Positions 25,579-35,093 of a stretch of 64,000 nt of DNA are shown piece after piece. Position 1 is the stretch's first letter. Every line of letters begins with the position of its first letter. This DNA comes from Streptococcus mitis. Lineage in GTDB: Bacteria > Bacillota > Bacilli > Lactobacillales > Streptococcaceae. The stretch is taken from assembly GCF_000722685.1 (NCBI RefSeq), contig NZ_JPFV01000008.1:149258-213257 (forward strand), in the 5' to 3' direction. The notes below the pieces were generated by a model. It searched no databases and was not told where the DNA came from. It saw only the letters and a list, made by a program, of their open reading frames with translations. The position numbers were made by a program, and so were the translations under genes.

Positions 25579-26256
25579 ATGATTTCAAAGAGATTAGAAT
25601 TAGTGGCTTCCTTTGTGCCACAGGAAGCCATTTTACTAGATGTGGGGAGTGACCATGCTTATCTGCCTATCGAGTTGGTGGAGAGAGGACAAATCGAAAG
25701 TGCCATTGCAGGTGAGGTGGTGGAAGGCCCCTATCAGTCTGCGGTCAAAAATGTTGAGGCTCACGGCCTAAAGGAGAAAATCCAGGTTCGTTTAGCCAAT
25801 GGCTTGGCAGCCTTTGAAGAGGCAGACCAAGTGTCTGTCATTACCATTGCTGGTATGGGTGGTCGTTTGATTGCTAGAATTTTAGAAGAAGGCTTGGACA
25901 AGTTAGCTAATGTAGAGCGTTTGATTCTCCAGCCCAATAATCGTGAGGACGATTTGCGTATCTGGTTGCAAGATAACGATTTTCAGATTGTGGCAGAAAG
26001 CATTCTAGAAGAAGCTGGCAAGTTTTACGAGATTTTGGTGGTGGAAGTAGGACAAATGAAGCTATCAGCCAGTGATGTTCGCTTTGGACCTTTCTTGTCC
26101 AAAGAGGTCAGTCCAGTCTTTGTCCAAAAATGGCAAAAAGAAGCTGAGAAGCTAGAGTTTGCCCTCGGACAAATCCCAGAAAAAAATCTGGAAGAACGTC
26201 AAGTTCTAGTAGATAAGATTCAAGCCATCAAGGAGGTGCTCCATGCTAGCAAGTGA
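25579..26256 (+). CDS. trmK: tRNA (adenine(22)-N1)-methyltransferase
   Basis: A 225-residue TrmK/COG2384 enzyme. The N-terminal Rossmann fold starts with [19 protein letters not shown] (SAM binding), and the catalytic-site region carries [15 protein letters not shown] and LQPNNRE. A C-terminal helical coil (about 165-225) is usual for the family. It methylates A22 of tRNA using S-adenosylmethionine. It overlaps the next gene by 14 bases, an arrangement conserved in Firmicutes. Confidence 0.93.
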   Translation: MISKRLELVASFVPQEAILLDVGSDHAYLPIELVERGQIESAIAGEVVEGPYQSAVKNVEAHGLKEKIQVRLANGLAAFEEADQVSVITIAGMGGRLIARILEEGLDKLANVERLILQPNNREDDLRIWLQDNDFQIVAESILEEAGKFYEILVVEVGQMKLSASDVRFGPFLSKEVSPVFVQKWQKEAEKLEFALGQIPEKNLEERQVLVDKIQAIKEVLHASK

Positions 26257-27040
26257 AGTAATTAACGCATATGAAGCCTTTTGCCCTCAGGAATTTTCTA
26301 TGGAAGGAGACAGTCGCGGATTGCAAATTGGCACTTTGGACAAGGATATCCAAAGAGTTATGGTGACTCTCGATATTCGTGAAGAAACGGTGGCTGAAGC
26401 CATTGAAAAGGGTGTGGACTTGATTATCGTCAAGCACGCGCCGATTTTCCGTCCCATCAAGGATTTGGTAGCTAGCCGTCCACAAAATCAGATTTACATT
26501 GACCTTATCAAGCATGACATTGCAGTTTATGTCAGTCATACCAATATTGACATCGTTGAAAATGGCCTCAATGATTGGTTCTGTCAGATGCTAGGTATCG
26601 AGGAGACGACTTATCTGCAGGAGACAGGTCCAGAACGTGGAATTGGTCGTATTGGGAATGTTCAGCCTCAGACATTTGGGGAATTGGCCCAACATGTCAA
26701 GCAAGTCTTTGGTTTAGATAGCCTTCGATTGGTGCATTATCAAGAGACTGATTTGCAGAAGTCTATTTCAAGAGTGGCCATCTGTGGTGGTAGCGGGCAG
26801 TCTTTCTATAAGGATGCTTTAGCTAAAGGAGCGGATGTCTATATCACTGGTGATATTTACTATCACACTGCCCAGGATATGTTGTCTGATGGCTTGCTAG
26901 CATTGGACCCAGGTCACTATATTGAAGTGCTTTTTATTGAAAAAATTGCAGAGCTTCTTAATCAATGGAAAGGAGAAAATGGCTGGACAATTGATATTGT
27001 ACCTAGTCAAGCATCGACCAATCCTTTCCACCATATCTAG
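26243..27040 (+). CDS. Nif3-like dinuclear metal-centre protein
   Basis: A 265-residue Nif3/YqfO-family protein. Visible motifs are the metal-binding [35 protein letters not shown] and DPGHYIE. It lacks the PII-like insert found in longer homologues (about 370 residues). The family is often listed as GTP cyclohydrolase 1 type 2, but the cellular role is not settled. It is translationally coupled to trmK. Confidence 0.92.
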   Translation: MLASEVINAYEAFCPQEFSMEGDSRGLQIGTLDKDIQRVMVTLDIREETVAEAIEKGVDLIIVKHAPIFRPIKDLVASRPQNQIYIDLIKHDIAVYVSHTNIDIVENGLNDWFCQMLGIEETTYLQETGPERGIGRIGNVQPQTFGELAQHVKQVFGLDSLRLVHYQETDLQKSISRVAICGGSGQSFYKDALAKGADVYITGDIYYHTAQDMLSDGLLALDPGHYIEVLFIEKIAELLNQWKGENGWTIDIVPSQASTNPFHHI

Positions 27041-27056
27041 TTAGAAAGTGAAAATA

Positions 27057-28160
27057 ATGAAAAAAGTTGCCATTATCGGAGCAGGAATTGTGGGAGCAAC
27101 AGCAGCCTACTACCTCTCTAAAGAAAGTGACCTAGAGGTGACCGTCTTTGACCATGGACAAGGTCAGGCTACCAAGGCCGCAGCAGGAATTATCAGCCCT
27201 TGGTTTTCCAAACGCCGCAATAAGGCCTGGTACAAGATGGCACGTTTGGGGGCTGACTTTTATGTGGATTTATTAGCTGATTTAGAGAAGTCAGGACAAG
27301 AAATCGACTTTTACCAGCGTTCGGGAGTTTTTCTCCTGAAAAAGGATGAATCCAAGCTAGAAGAACTCTATCAACTAGCCCTCCAGCGTAGAGAAGAGTC
27401 TCCCTTGATAGGGCAATTAGCCATTCTGGACCCAGCATCAGCTAATGAATTATTCCCTGGTTTGAAAGGATTTGACCACCTGCTCTACGCTTCTGGTGGA
27501 GCGAGAGTAGATGGCCAACTCTTAGTGACTCGTTTGCTAGAAGCCAGTCAAGTCAAGCTGGTCAAAGAAAAAGTGACTCTGACACCTTTAGCATCAGGTT
27601 ACCAGATTGGCGAAGAGGTGTTTGATCAGGTTATTTTGGCGACTGGAGCTTGGTTAGGTGACTTGTTAGAACCCTTGGGTTATGCTGTGGATGTCCGTCC
27701 TCAAAAAGGACAACTCCGAGATTATCAGCTTGGCCAAGACATGGAAGCTTACCCTGTTGTTATGCCAGAAGGGGAGTGGGATTTGATTCCTTTTGCAGGT
27801 GGGAAATTGTCCTTAGGTGCTACTCATGAAAATGACATGGGGTTTGATTTGACCGTAGATGAAACCTTGCTCCAACAAATGGAGGAGGCAGCCTTACCCC
27901 ATTATCCAGTTTTATCTAAAGCGACTTCAAGAACTGAGCGTGTGGGAATCCGTGCTTATACCAGTGATTTCTCTCCTTTTTTTGGGCAGGTGCCAGAATT
28001 GGCAGGTGTCTATGCTGCTAGTGGACTAGGTTCATCAGGTCTCACAACTGGTCCTATCATTGGCTATCATCTAGCTCAACTGATCCAAGACAAGGAGTTG
28101 ACCTTGGACCCTCTAAACTACCCAATTGAAAACTATGTCAAACGAGTAAAAAGCGAATAA
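27057..28160 (+). CDS. FAD-dependent amine/amino-acid oxidoreductase (DAO/DadA family)
   Basis: A 367-residue DAO-family flavoprotein. The dinucleotide-binding motif GAGIVGATAAYYLS lies at residues 8-22. It continues with ATKAAAGIISPW, a substrate-domain region (about 90-290), and the late FAD motif ASGLGSSGLTTGPIIGY. It should oxidise a D- or secondary amino acid; substrate unknown. A GTG at 27048 is in frame, but MKKVAIIGAG at ATG 27057 fits the family start. It forms an operon with trmK and the Nif3 gene. Confidence 0.85.
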   Translation: MKKVAIIGAGIVGATAAYYLSKESDLEVTVFDHGQGQATKAAAGIISPWFSKRRNKAWYKMARLGADFYVDLLADLEKSGQEIDFYQRSGVFLLKKDESKLEELYQLALQRREESPLIGQLAILDPASANELFPGLKGFDHLLYASGGARVDGQLLVTRLLEASQVKLVKEKVTLTPLASGYQIGEEVFDQVILATGAWLGDLLEPLGYAVDVRPQKGQLRDYQLGQDMEAYPVVMPEGEWDLIPFAGGKLSLGATHENDMGFDLTVDETLLQQMEEAALPHYPVLSKATSRTERVGIRAYTSDFSPFFGQVPELAGVYAASGLGSSGLTTGPIIGYHLAQLIQDKELTLDPLNYPIENYVKRVKSE

Positions 28161-28199
28161 GAATTTTACTGAAATTTTATCTACCCTCTAGGATGGCAA

Positions 28200-28228
28200 A
28201 TGACATTCCCTATCAAAAATGGTAAAAT
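28200..28228 (+). promoter_or_regulatory. galE promoter
   Basis: ATGACA (28200-28205), a 17-base spacer, and TAAAAT (28223-28228), 33 bases before the galE start. Confidence 0.65.
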
Positions 28229-28261
28229 AAGAAAAAATAATCCGAGAATTGAGGAAAGAAT

Positions 28262-29281
28262 ATGCAAGAAAAGATTTTGGTAACGGGTGGAGCAGGTTTT
28301 ATCGGAACCCACACAGTTATTGAGTTAATCCAAGCAGGTCATCAGGTTGTTGTGGTGGATAACCTTGTCAACAGCAATCGAAAAAGTTTAGAAGTTGTTG
28401 AGAAAATCACAGGAGTTGAAGTGCCTTTCTATGAGGCTGATATCCGTGATACAGATACCCTCAGAGATATTTTCAAGCAAGAAGAACCAACAGGTGTCAT
28501 TCACTTTGCTGGTTTGAAGGCTGTCGGTGAATCTACTCGTATTCCTCTTGCTTATTATGACAATAATATCGCTGGAACTGTCAGTCTTCTAAAAGCCATG
28601 GAAGAAAACAACTGTAAAAACATCATTTTCAGTTCTTCTGCGACAGTTTACGGAGATCCTCATACAGTGCCAATCTTGGAAGATTTCCCACTGTCAGTGA
28701 CCAATCCATATGGCCGTACTAAACTCATGCTAGAGGAAATTTTGACGGATATTTACAAGGCAGACTCAGAATGGAATGTGGTCTTGCTTCGTTACTTCAA
28801 CCCAATCGGAGCACATGAGAGTGGTGATTTGGGAGAAAATCCAAACGGTATTCCAAACAACCTCTTGCCATATGTGACTCAAGTAGCCGTTGGAAAACTA
28901 GAGCAAGTGCAAGTGTTTGGAGATGATTACGATACTGAAGACGGAACTGGTGTTCGTGACTATATCCACGTTGTCGATTTGGCTAAAGGTCACGTTGCAG
29001 CTCTGAAAAAAATCCACAAAGGCTCAGGTCTAAACATTTATAACCTTGGAACAGGTAAAGGCTACTCAGTTCTTGAAATTATCCAAAACATGGAAAAAGC
29101 GGTTGGACGTCCAATTCCTTACCGCATTGTAGACCGTCGCCCAGGTGATATTGCAGCCTGCTATTCAGATCCTGCAAAAGCCAAAGCAGAACTCGGCTGG
29201 GAAGCAGAACTCGGCATCACCCAAATGTGTGAAGACGCGTGGCGTTGGCAAAGCAAGCATCCAAACGGATTTGAAGACTAA
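28262..29281 (+). CDS. galE: UDP-glucose 4-epimerase
   Basis: A 339-residue extended short-chain dehydrogenase. It has NAD motif TGGAGFIGTHT, catalytic Ser in FSSSATVYG and YGRTK (Tyr-x3-Lys), and GalE-specific YFNPIGAHESG and GDDYDTEDGTGVRDYIHV. It interconverts UDP-glucose and UDP-galactose for capsule, teichoic acid and glycan synthesis. No Leloir genes are adjacent; the next gene is a dolichol-phosphate-mannose-type glycosyltransferase, so the pair may serve a cell-surface glycan. Confidence 0.95.
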   Translation: MQEKILVTGGAGFIGTHTVIELIQAGHQVVVVDNLVNSNRKSLEVVEKITGVEVPFYEADIRDTDTLRDIFKQEEPTGVIHFAGLKAVGESTRIPLAYYDNNIAGTVSLLKAMEENNCKNIIFSSSATVYGDPHTVPILEDFPLSVTNPYGRTKLMLEEILTDIYKADSEWNVVLLRYFNPIGAHESGDLGENPNGIPNNLLPYVTQVAVGKLEQVQVFGDDYDTEDGTGVRDYIHVVDLAKGHVAALKKIHKGSGLNIYNLGTGKGYSVLEIIQNMEKAVGRPIPYRIVDRRPGDIAACYSDPAKAKAELGWEAELGITQMCEDAWRWQSKHPNGFED

Positions 29282-29282
29282 G

Positions 29283-30233
29283 ATGGTGATGTCAATCATT
29301 GTCCCCTGTTTAAACGAAGAGGAAGTACTTCCTCTTTTTTATCAGGCTTTGGAAGCTTTACTTCCAGACTTGGGATCGGAAATCGAGTATGTCTTTGTCG
29401 ATGATGGATCAAGTGATGGGACTTTGGAACTCTTAAAGACCTATCGGGAGCAAAATCCGGCAGTTCATTATATTTCTTTCTCGCGAAATTTTGGCAAAGA
29501 AGCAGCCCTCTATGCAGGCTTACAATATGCGACAGGAGACCTGGTGGTGGTGATGGATGCAGACCTCCAAGATCCTCCTAGTATGCTGCTTGAGATGAAA
29601 GCTTTACTAGACCAAAATGCAGACTTGGACTGTGTTGGAACACGGAGAACCAGCCGAGAAGGGGAACCCTTCTTTCGCAGTTTCTGTGCTAATATATTTT
29701 ACCGCCTTATGCAAAAAATTAGCCCAGTAGCCTTGCCCTCAGGTGTTCGTGATTTTCGCATGATGAGAAGGCCTGTAGTCGATGCTATTTTAAGCTTGAC
29801 TGAGTCCAATCGTTTTTCTAAGGGGCTTTTTGCCTGGATCGGCTTTAAAACCCACTATCTGGACTATCCAAATGTCGAAAGGCAGGCTGGCAAGACCAGT
29901 TGGAGTTTTAGGCAACTCTTTTTCTACTCTATTGAAGGGATTGTTAACTTTTCAGATTTTCCCTTGATTATAGCCTTTGTAGCTGGTCTCCTATCTTGTT
30001 TTATTTCTCTGCTTATGACCTTTTTTGTCGTGGTTCGAACCCTCATTTTGGGCAATCCGACATCAGGTTGGACCTCTCTGATGGCTGTTATTCTCTTTCT
30101 TGGAGGCATTCAACTCTTGACCATTGGGATTCTCGGCAAGTATATCAGTAAGATTTATCTAGAGACTAAAAAAAGACCACTTTATCTTATTAGAGAAAAA
30201 AGTGATCTTCCTATTTTGACCGAAAAAAAATAG
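29283..30233 (+). CDS. Family 2 glycosyltransferase, GtrB/DPM1-like, with C-terminal membrane helices
   Basis: A 316-residue GT2 enzyme starting two bases after the galE stop. Residues 1-220 form the GT-A domain (SIIVPCLNEEEVLPLF, VDDGSSDGT, DADLQDPP as the DxD region, and KTSWSFRQLF). Two membrane helices lie at about 235-260 and 270-295. GtrB-type enzymes attach sugar to undecaprenyl phosphate for later transfer outside the cell. An open frame upstream to 29145 overlaps galE and is not a likely start. Confidence 0.9.
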   Translation: MVMSIIVPCLNEEEVLPLFYQALEALLPDLGSEIEYVFVDDGSSDGTLELLKTYREQNPAVHYISFSRNFGKEAALYAGLQYATGDLVVVMDADLQDPPSMLLEMKALLDQNADLDCVGTRRTSREGEPFFRSFCANIFYRLMQKISPVALPSGVRDFRMMRRPVVDAILSLTESNRFSKGLFAWIGFKTHYLDYPNVERQAGKTSWSFRQLFFYSIEGIVNFSDFPLIIAFVAGLLSCFISLLMTFFVVVRTLILGNPTSGWTSLMAVILFLGGIQLLTIGILGKYISKIYLETKKRPLYLIREKSDLPILTEKK

Positions 30234-30299
30234 AGAGAAAAGACTATAATTTTACATGGAAATATGCTAAACTAGAAGGAGTGGATTACCGCCATTGAT

Positions 30300-30506
30300 T
30301 TAGGATTCCTGGTTTCCAATCAGGGCGCGAGTTGGGCAATTTTTAACAGCCTCTACGACGTCCTGGCTAGGAGAAATTTCTTTTTCCAGTTGATCAGGAT
30401 CATCGTAAAAACGCACGATTCCATTATCGTGGTAATCAAATAAATCAGAATAAGTTTGGCACAGCCCACAGGCGATGCATCGTTCGGGTATAAGTGTGAT
30501 TTTCAT
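30300..30506 (-). CDS. Small 4Fe-4S ferredoxin
   Basis: A 68-residue ferredoxin with cysteine pattern C-IA-C-GL-C plus a distant CP (residues 9-15 and 57-58), which binds a single [4Fe-4S] cluster. It is highly acidic, as is typical of electron carriers. The start is ATG 30506 (MKITLIPERC); ATG 30512 is two codons earlier. No clear ribosome site is visible. It is divergent from the LysM gene, and the two upstream regions overlap. Confidence 0.88.
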   Translation of the reverse strand: MKITLIPERCIACGLCQTYSDLFDYHDNGIVRFYDDPDQLEKEISPSQDVVEAVKNCPTRALIGNQES

Positions 30507-30557
30507 GTTCATATTTATATTGTAATAAGAAAGTAGAAAAAAAACAAGGAGTAAGGT

Positions 30558-31040
30558 ATGGCAAAAGAACCGTGGCAAGAAGATATTTATGATCAAGAAG
30601 AAACAAGAACAGAACGAAGTAAGAGAAAACAGGGTGGTGGAGTTATAGCGAATCGTATCTTGACTATTTTAGCTAGTATTTTCTTTGTAATTGTGGTGGT
30701 GATGATTATTGTTCTGATCTATCTGTCATCGGGTGGGAGTAATCGTACAGCAGCTTTGAAGGATTTTCACGATTCTGATGCAAATGTAGAGCAAGTATCT
30801 TCTTCTAGTGTAACTCAAAATGAATCATCTAGTTCAGAAGAAAAGCCAGAAGAGAAGTCTAGTAGCTCAGAACATCCAACTGATCCAGAAGGGACAACAA
30901 AAGTGTTAGCAGGAGAAGGGGAAGCAGCCATTGCAGCTCGTGCAGGTATCTCGATTGCTCAGTTGGAAGCCTTAAATCCTAGTCATATGGCTACAGGCTC
31001 TTGGTTTGCTAATCCAGGTGATGTTATAAAAATAAAATAG
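30558..31040 (+). CDS. SAG1386/EF1546-like membrane protein with C-terminal LysM domain
   Basis: A 160-residue protein with a charged cytoplasmic N-terminus (1-32), one membrane helix (about 33-58), a Ser/Glu-rich linker (75-115) and a C-terminal LysM-like domain ([22 protein letters not shown] through GDVIKIK). The LysM part should bind peptidoglycan glycan chains outside the membrane. AAGGAGTAAGGT precedes the ATG. It is in an operon with cmk, 8 bases downstream; this linkage is conserved in streptococci (from memory). Confidence 0.88.
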   Translation: MAKEPWQEDIYDQEETRTERSKRKQGGGVIANRILTILASIFFVIVVVMIIVLIYLSSGGSNRTAALKDFHDSDANVEQVSSSSVTQNESSSSEEKPEEKSSSSEHPTDPEGTTKVLAGEGEAAIAARAGISIAQLEALNPSHMATGSWFANPGDVIKIK

Positions 31041-31048
31041 GAGCCGAT

Positions 31049-31720
31049 ATGAAAACAATTCAAATTGCTATTGACGGTCCTGCTTCAAGTGGTAAGAGTA
31101 CGGTCGCAAAGATTATTGCCAAGGATTTTGGATACACCTATCTAGATACAGGTGCTATGTATCGTGCAGCGACCTACATGGCTCTCAGGAACCAGTTAGG
31201 AGTTGAACAAGTTGAAGAACTCTTAGACTTATTGGACCAGCATCCAATCAGCTTTGGGCGTTCAGAAGCTGGAGAACAGCTTGTCTTTGTAGGAGATGTG
31301 GATATTACCCATCCTATCCGTGAAAATGAAGTGACCAATCATGTTTCAGTTATTGCGGCAATTCCTGAAATTCGTGAGAAACTAGTTTCTCTCCAACAAG
31401 AAATTGCCCAACAAGGCGGTATTGTCATGGACGGTCGCGATATTGGGACTGTTGTATTGCCACAAGCAGAATTGAAAATTTTCCTAGTAGCTTCGGTAGA
31501 TGAAAGAGCAGAACGCCGTTACAAGGAAAATATTGCCAAGGGAATTGAGACAGACCTTGAAACCTTAAAAGAGGAAATTGCTGCGCGTGACTACAAGGAT
31601 AGTCATCGTGAGACTTCGCCTCTCAAACAAGCAGAGGGTGCTGTCTACCTTGATACAACCGGCTTGAACATTCAAGAAGTAGTTGAAAAAATCAAAGCAG
31701 AAGCTGAAAAAAGAATGTAA
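31049..31720 (+). CDS. cmk: Cytidylate kinase
   Basis: A 223-residue nucleoside monophosphate kinase. P-loop GPASSGKST lies at 9-17, followed by LDTGAMYR (CMP binding), [10 protein letters not shown] and ERAERRYKE in the lid. It phosphorylates CMP and dCMP. A terminator follows within 10 bases. Confidence 0.96.
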   Translation: MKTIQIAIDGPASSGKSTVAKIIAKDFGYTYLDTGAMYRAATYMALRNQLGVEQVEELLDLLDQHPISFGRSEAGEQLVFVGDVDITHPIRENEVTNHVSVIAAIPEIREKLVSLQQEIAQQGGIVMDGRDIGTVVLPQAELKIFLVASVDERAERRYKENIAKGIETDLETLKEEIAARDYKDSHRETSPLKQAEGAVYLDTTGLNIQEVVEKIKAEAEKRM

Positions 31721-31729
31721 ATATAGAAA

Positions 31730-31756
31730 AGCCGATAGATTGATATCGGTTTTTTT
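31730..31756 (+). terminator. Terminator after cmk
   Basis: AGCCGATA (31730-31737), a 6-base loop, TATCGGTT (31744-31751) and T7. Confidence 0.85.
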
Positions 31757-31762
31757 CTAAAT

Positions 31763-31791
31763 TTGTCAAAATGCTGATTTTAAGGTATAAT
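31763..31791 (+). promoter_or_regulatory. phnA promoter
   Basis: TTGTCA (31763-31768), a 17-base spacer, and TATAAT (31786-31791). Confidence 0.8.
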
Positions 31792-31850
31792 AGTTGCTGT
31801 TCGAGAAATTTTGATTTTCAAAGAATAGTGAATGATGATAAGGAGAAACC

Positions 31851-32189
31851 ATGAACAACCTACCAAATTGCCCAAAATGTAACTCAGAGTATGTCTACGA
31901 AGACGGTGCCCTACTGGTTTGCCCAGAGTGTGCTCATGAGTGGAATCCTGCTGAAGTTGCAGATGTAGAAGAGGGCCTTGTTGCTATCGATGCCAACGGG
32001 AATAAATTGGCTGACGGTGATACTGTAACCCTCATCAAGGATTTGAAAGTAAAAGGTGCGCCAAAAGATTTGAAACAAGGGACGCGCGTGAAAAATATCC
32101 GCATCGTAGAAGGCGACCATAATATCGACTGTAAGATTGATGGCTTTGGTGCCATGAAACTCAAATCAGAGTTTGTGAAGAAAATTTAA
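31851..32189 (+). CDS. phnA: PhnA/YjdM-family zinc-ribbon protein
   Basis: A 112-residue protein with a zinc ribbon ([21 protein letters not shown], residues 7-27) and the PhnA core domain (about 40-112, with [20 protein letters not shown] and LKSEFVKK). Despite its name, the family is not required for phosphonate use and its role is uncertain. AAGGAGAAACC precedes the ATG. It is followed 2 bases later by the Pr6Pr gene. Confidence 0.93.
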   Translation: MNNLPNCPKCNSEYVYEDGALLVCPECAHEWNPAEVADVEEGLVAIDANGNKLADGDTVTLIKDLKVKGAPKDLKQGTRVKNIRIVEGDHNIDCKIDGFGAMKLKSEFVKKI

Positions 32190-32191
32190 GC

Positions 32192-32821
32192 ATGTCAAAG
32201 CACTACAAACTTGTATTTTATAGCCGTATCTTCTTGTTTCTAGCGGCTTTTACGGGAGTTTATCTTGAAATCGCCAAGCATGGTGGCTTTGGAATGCTTC
32301 TCTATTATACGGTTCTGTCAAATCTTTTAGTAGCGATTTTTACGCTCTATCTTTTAAAGGCTATGAGCCGTTTAGGTGAAAACTGGCAAAGGCCAAGTCT
32401 CTTGCGCTTAAAAGGTGGGGTCACCATGAGTATCATGATTACCTGTGTGATTTACCATTTCCTCTTAGCGCCCATTGCGACTAATTTCTATACTCTGGAA
32501 AATTTCCTTTGCCACTATATCGTCCCTCTCTGGTTTTTAGCGGATACCCTCTTTTTTGACAAACAGGGTCAATACAAAATCTGGGATCCAGTTGTGTGGA
32601 CGATTTTACCCTTGCTGTATATGATTTTTGCTCTTTTTAATGGCTTGGTACTGAAACTAGACATTCCTAATTCTAAGGTCAGTCCCTTCCCTTACTTCTT
32701 TTTGAATGTGAACAAGGGTTGGGATGTCGTGTTCAAGTGGTGTCTGATTATCTTTGTTGCCTATATGGTGGCAGGATTTATCTTCTACTTTATCAAGAAA
32801 ATCAAGAGAAAGTCATCCTAA
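32192..32821 (+). CDS. Pr6Pr family membrane protein
   Basis: A 209-residue protein with six predicted membrane helices. The family pattern includes YYTVLSNLLVAIFTLYLL, CHYIVPLWFLADTLFF and NVNKGWDVVFKW. The Pr6Pr family is related to AIG1/FAR-17a proteins; in eukaryotes relatives hydrolyse unusual lipids, but no bacterial role is known. It lies 2 bases after phnA. Its TAA stop directly adjoins the left end of a BOX element. Confidence 0.8.
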   Translation: MSKHYKLVFYSRIFLFLAAFTGVYLEIAKHGGFGMLLYYTVLSNLLVAIFTLYLLKAMSRLGENWQRPSLLRLKGGVTMSIMITCVIYHFLLAPIATNFYTLENFLCHYIVPLWFLADTLFFDKQGQYKIWDPVVWTILPLLYMIFALFNGLVLKLDIPNSKVSPFPYFFLNVNKGWDVVFKWCLIIFVAYMVAGFIFYFIKKIKRKSS

Positions 32822-32972
32822 TACTCTTCGAAAATCTCTTCAAACCATGTCAGTTTCGCCTTAGGGTATATATGTGACTGACTTCGTCAGTTTCATCTAC
32901 AACCTCAAAGCAGTGCTTTGAGCAAGTTGCGGCTAGCTTCCTAGTTTGCTCTTTGATTTTCATTGAGTATAA
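32821..32972 (+). repeat. BOX element, boxA-boxB-boxC
   Basis: From ATACTCTTCGAAAATC to GATTTTCATTGAGTAT. One boxB unit is included (TGACTGACTTCGTCAGT hairpin and CTCAAAGCAGTGCTTTGAG). The left end overlaps the last base of the Pr6Pr stop codon. A hairpin-rich stretch (33000-33040) follows before the MFS gene. Confidence 0.92.
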
Positions 32973-33093
32973 GATAAAAGGGATTCATTTTCGAGCTTAA
33001 GAAGGAGTCTACAAACCAATGGGACTTCTTCTTTTCTTGCTTTATAATTCTCAAAAGAGTAGAAGATTAAGAGAAAATATAGAAAGAGATTTC

Positions 33094-34245
33094 ATGAAAC
33101 AATTTTTAGAACGGGCCAGTATTTTGGCTCTCTCCCTCGTTTTGATTACGTCCTTTTCGATTTCAAGTGCCCTGCCAGCCATGTTTGACTATTATCAAGG
33201 ATATCCTAAGGAACAAATTGAGCTCTTGGCGAGCTTGCCATCTTTTGGGATCATGATTATGTTACTACTAAATGGTTTCTTAGAAAAAATATTCCCTGAG
33301 CGCTTACAGATTAGTTTGGGATTGTTGATTTTATCACTGAGTGGAACGGCTCCCTTCTGGTATCAAGCCTATCCTTTTGTCTTTGGAACACGGATTCTTT
33401 TTGGCTTGGGTGTTGGGATGATCAATGCTAAGGCTATTTCTATCATCAGTGAGCGTTATCAAGGGAAAACGCGAATTCAGATGCTAGGGCTACGCGGTTC
33501 CGCAGAAGTCGTTGGAGCTTCTCTCATTACCTTGGCAGTCGGCCAGTTGTTGGCCTTTGGTTGGACAGCTACCTTCCTAGCCTATAGTGCTGGATTTTTG
33601 GTGCTGACCTTTTATCTGCTCTTTGTCCCTTATGGAAAGGAAAAGAAAGAAGTCAAGAAAAAAGAGAAAGAAGCAAGTCGCTTAACTCGGGAAATGAAAG
33701 GTTTGATTTTTATCCTAGCTATCGAAGCGGCGGTTGTAGTTTGTACCAATACGGCTATTACTATTCGTATTCCAAGTTTGATGGTGGAAAGAGGACTTGG
33801 AGATGCCCAGTTATCTAGTTTTGTTCTTAGTGTCATGCAGTTGATCGGGATTGTGGCTGGTGTGAGTTTCTCTTTCTTGATTTCTATCTTTAAAGAGAAA
33901 TTGCTTCTCTGGTCCGGTATTACCTTTGGTTTGGGGCAAATTGTGATTGCCTTGTCTCCATCCTTGTGGGTGGTAGTGGCAGGAAGCATTCTGGCTGGTT
34001 TTGCCTACAGTGTAGCCTTGACGACAGTTTTTCAACTTGTCTCTGAAAGAATTCCAGCTAAACTCCTCAATCAAGCAACTTCCTTTGCTGTATTAGGCTG
34101 TAGTTTCGGAGCCTTTACGACCCCATTTGTTCTAGGTGCGATTGGCTTACTAACACAAAATGGAATGTTGGTCTTTAGTATCTTAGGAGGGTGGTTGATT
34201 GTAACCTCTATCTTTGTCATGTACCTACTTCAAAAGAGAGCTTAG
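33094..34245 (+). CDS. Major facilitator superfamily transporter
   Basis: A 383-residue MFS protein with 12 predicted helices. It shows the loop 2-3 region NGFLEKIFPERLQ and GTRILFGLGVGMINAKAISIIS in helix 4-5, followed by a basic central loop rich in KEKKEVKKKEKE. Drug or sugar efflux is plausible; substrate unknown. The frame opens at ATG 33019, but that start lies in a hairpin with poor ribosome spacing; ATG 33094 (MKQFLERAS) has AAAGAG and gives a normal MFS start. Confidence 0.85.
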   Translation: MKQFLERASILALSLVLITSFSISSALPAMFDYYQGYPKEQIELLASLPSFGIMIMLLLNGFLEKIFPERLQISLGLLILSLSGTAPFWYQAYPFVFGTRILFGLGVGMINAKAISIISERYQGKTRIQMLGLRGSAEVVGASLITLAVGQLLAFGWTATFLAYSAGFLVLTFYLLFVPYGKEKKEVKKKEKEASRLTREMKGLIFILAIEAAVVVCTNTAITIRIPSLMVERGLGDAQLSSFVLSVMQLIGIVAGVSFSFLISIFKEKLLLWSGITFGLGQIVIALSPSLWVVVAGSILAGFAYSVALTTVFQLVSERIPAKLLNQATSFAVLGCSFGAFTTPFVLGAIGLLTQNGMLVFSILGGWLIVTSIFVMYLLQKRA

Positions 34246-34266
34246 GATTGGTTTCCTAAGTTTTTC
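34241..34266 (+). terminator. Terminator overlapping the MFS stop codon
   Basis: CTTAGGA (34241-34247), a 6-base loop, TCCTAAG (34254-34260) and T5. The TAG stop (34243-34245) is inside the left arm. Confidence 0.8.
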
Positions 34267-34307
34267 TTTCGGGATTTTTGTACCCAGACAATATTTATTT
34301 TAGACCC

Positions 34308-34336
34308 TTGTTTACAGATTATTTTCTTGATAAAAT
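34308..34336 (+). promoter_or_regulatory. truA promoter, possibly giving a leaderless mRNA
   Basis: TTGTTT (34308-34313), a 17-base spacer, and TGATAAAAT with -10 TAAAAT (34331-34336). The expected start site, about 34343, is at or next to ATG 34344. Confidence 0.5.
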
Positions 34337-34343
34337 AGAAGTT

Positions 34344-35093
34344 ATGACGAGATACAAAGCAACTATTTCCTATGATGGTTATGCCTTTGCTGGTTTTCAG
34401 CGCCAGCCTCATGCGCGTAGCGTTCAGGAGGAAATTGAAAAAACTTTGACCAGGTTAAATAAAGGGCAAGCCATTACTGTTCACGGTGCTGGTAGGACTG
34501 ATAGTGGGGTTCATGCTCTGGGGCAGGTGATTCATTTTGACTTGCCCTATCAGATGGATGAAGAAAAACTCCGTTTTGCCTTGGACACCCAGTCTCCTGA
34601 AGATATTGATGTGGTTTCGATTGAGCTTGTGGCGGATGATTTTCATTGCCGTTATGCCAAGCATAGCAAGACCTATGAGTTTATCGTAGATAGGGGCCGT
34701 CCCAAAAATCCTATGCGCCGTCACTATGCCACTCACTTTCCTTATCCGCTTGATGTGGAACGCATGCAGATTGCAATTAAAAAGCTAGAGGGAACCCACG
34801 ATTTCACCGGCTTTACAGCCTCTGGGACCAGTGTAGAGGACAAGGTTCGTACCATTACAGAAGCTAGTTTAACAGTCGATGAGACAGGTCAGTTTTTGAC
34901 CTTTACCTTTTCAGGAAATGGTTTCTTGTATAAGCAGATTCGCAATATGGTGGGTACACTGCTCAAAATCGGCAACAACCGTATGCCAGTGGAGCAGATT
35001 GACCTGATTTTGGAGAAGAAGGACAGGCAGCTTGCAGGTCCCACTGCAGCACCAAATGGTTTGTATTTAAAGGAGATTCGTTATGAAGAATAA
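34344..35093 (+). CDS. truA: tRNA pseudouridine(38-40) synthase
   Basis: A 249-residue TruA with the catalytic Asp in [14 protein letters not shown] (about residue 53), [13 protein letters not shown] at the N-terminus and the conserved [14 protein letters not shown] near the end. It modifies U38-U40 in tRNA anticodon arms. The frame opens at 34278, but [13 protein letters not shown] at 34344 is the family start. No ribosome site is visible. It overlaps pdxK by 11 bases. Confidence 0.95.
   Translation: MTRYKATISYDGYAFAGFQRQPHARSVQEEIEKTLTRLNKGQAITVHGAGRTDSGVHALGQVIHFDLPYQMDEEKLRFALDTQSPEDIDVVSIELVADDFHCRYAKHSKTYEFIVDRGRPKNPMRRHYATHFPYPLDVERMQIAIKKLEGTHDFTGFTASGTSVEDKVRTITEASLTVDETGQFLTFTFSGNGFLYKQIRNMVGTLLKIGNNRMPVEQIDLILEKKDRQLAGPTAAPNGLYLKEIRYEE

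Noticed and set aside
29145..29282. 5' extension of the glycosyltransferase frame inside galE
   Set aside because: The galE stop at 29281 and MxMSIIVPC at 29283 define the true start; the extension is only the open alternate frame of galE.
33019..33093. Upstream ATG for the MFS gene
   Set aside because: It lies in a hairpin with a ribosome site 12 bases away, and the added 25 residues are not typical of the family.
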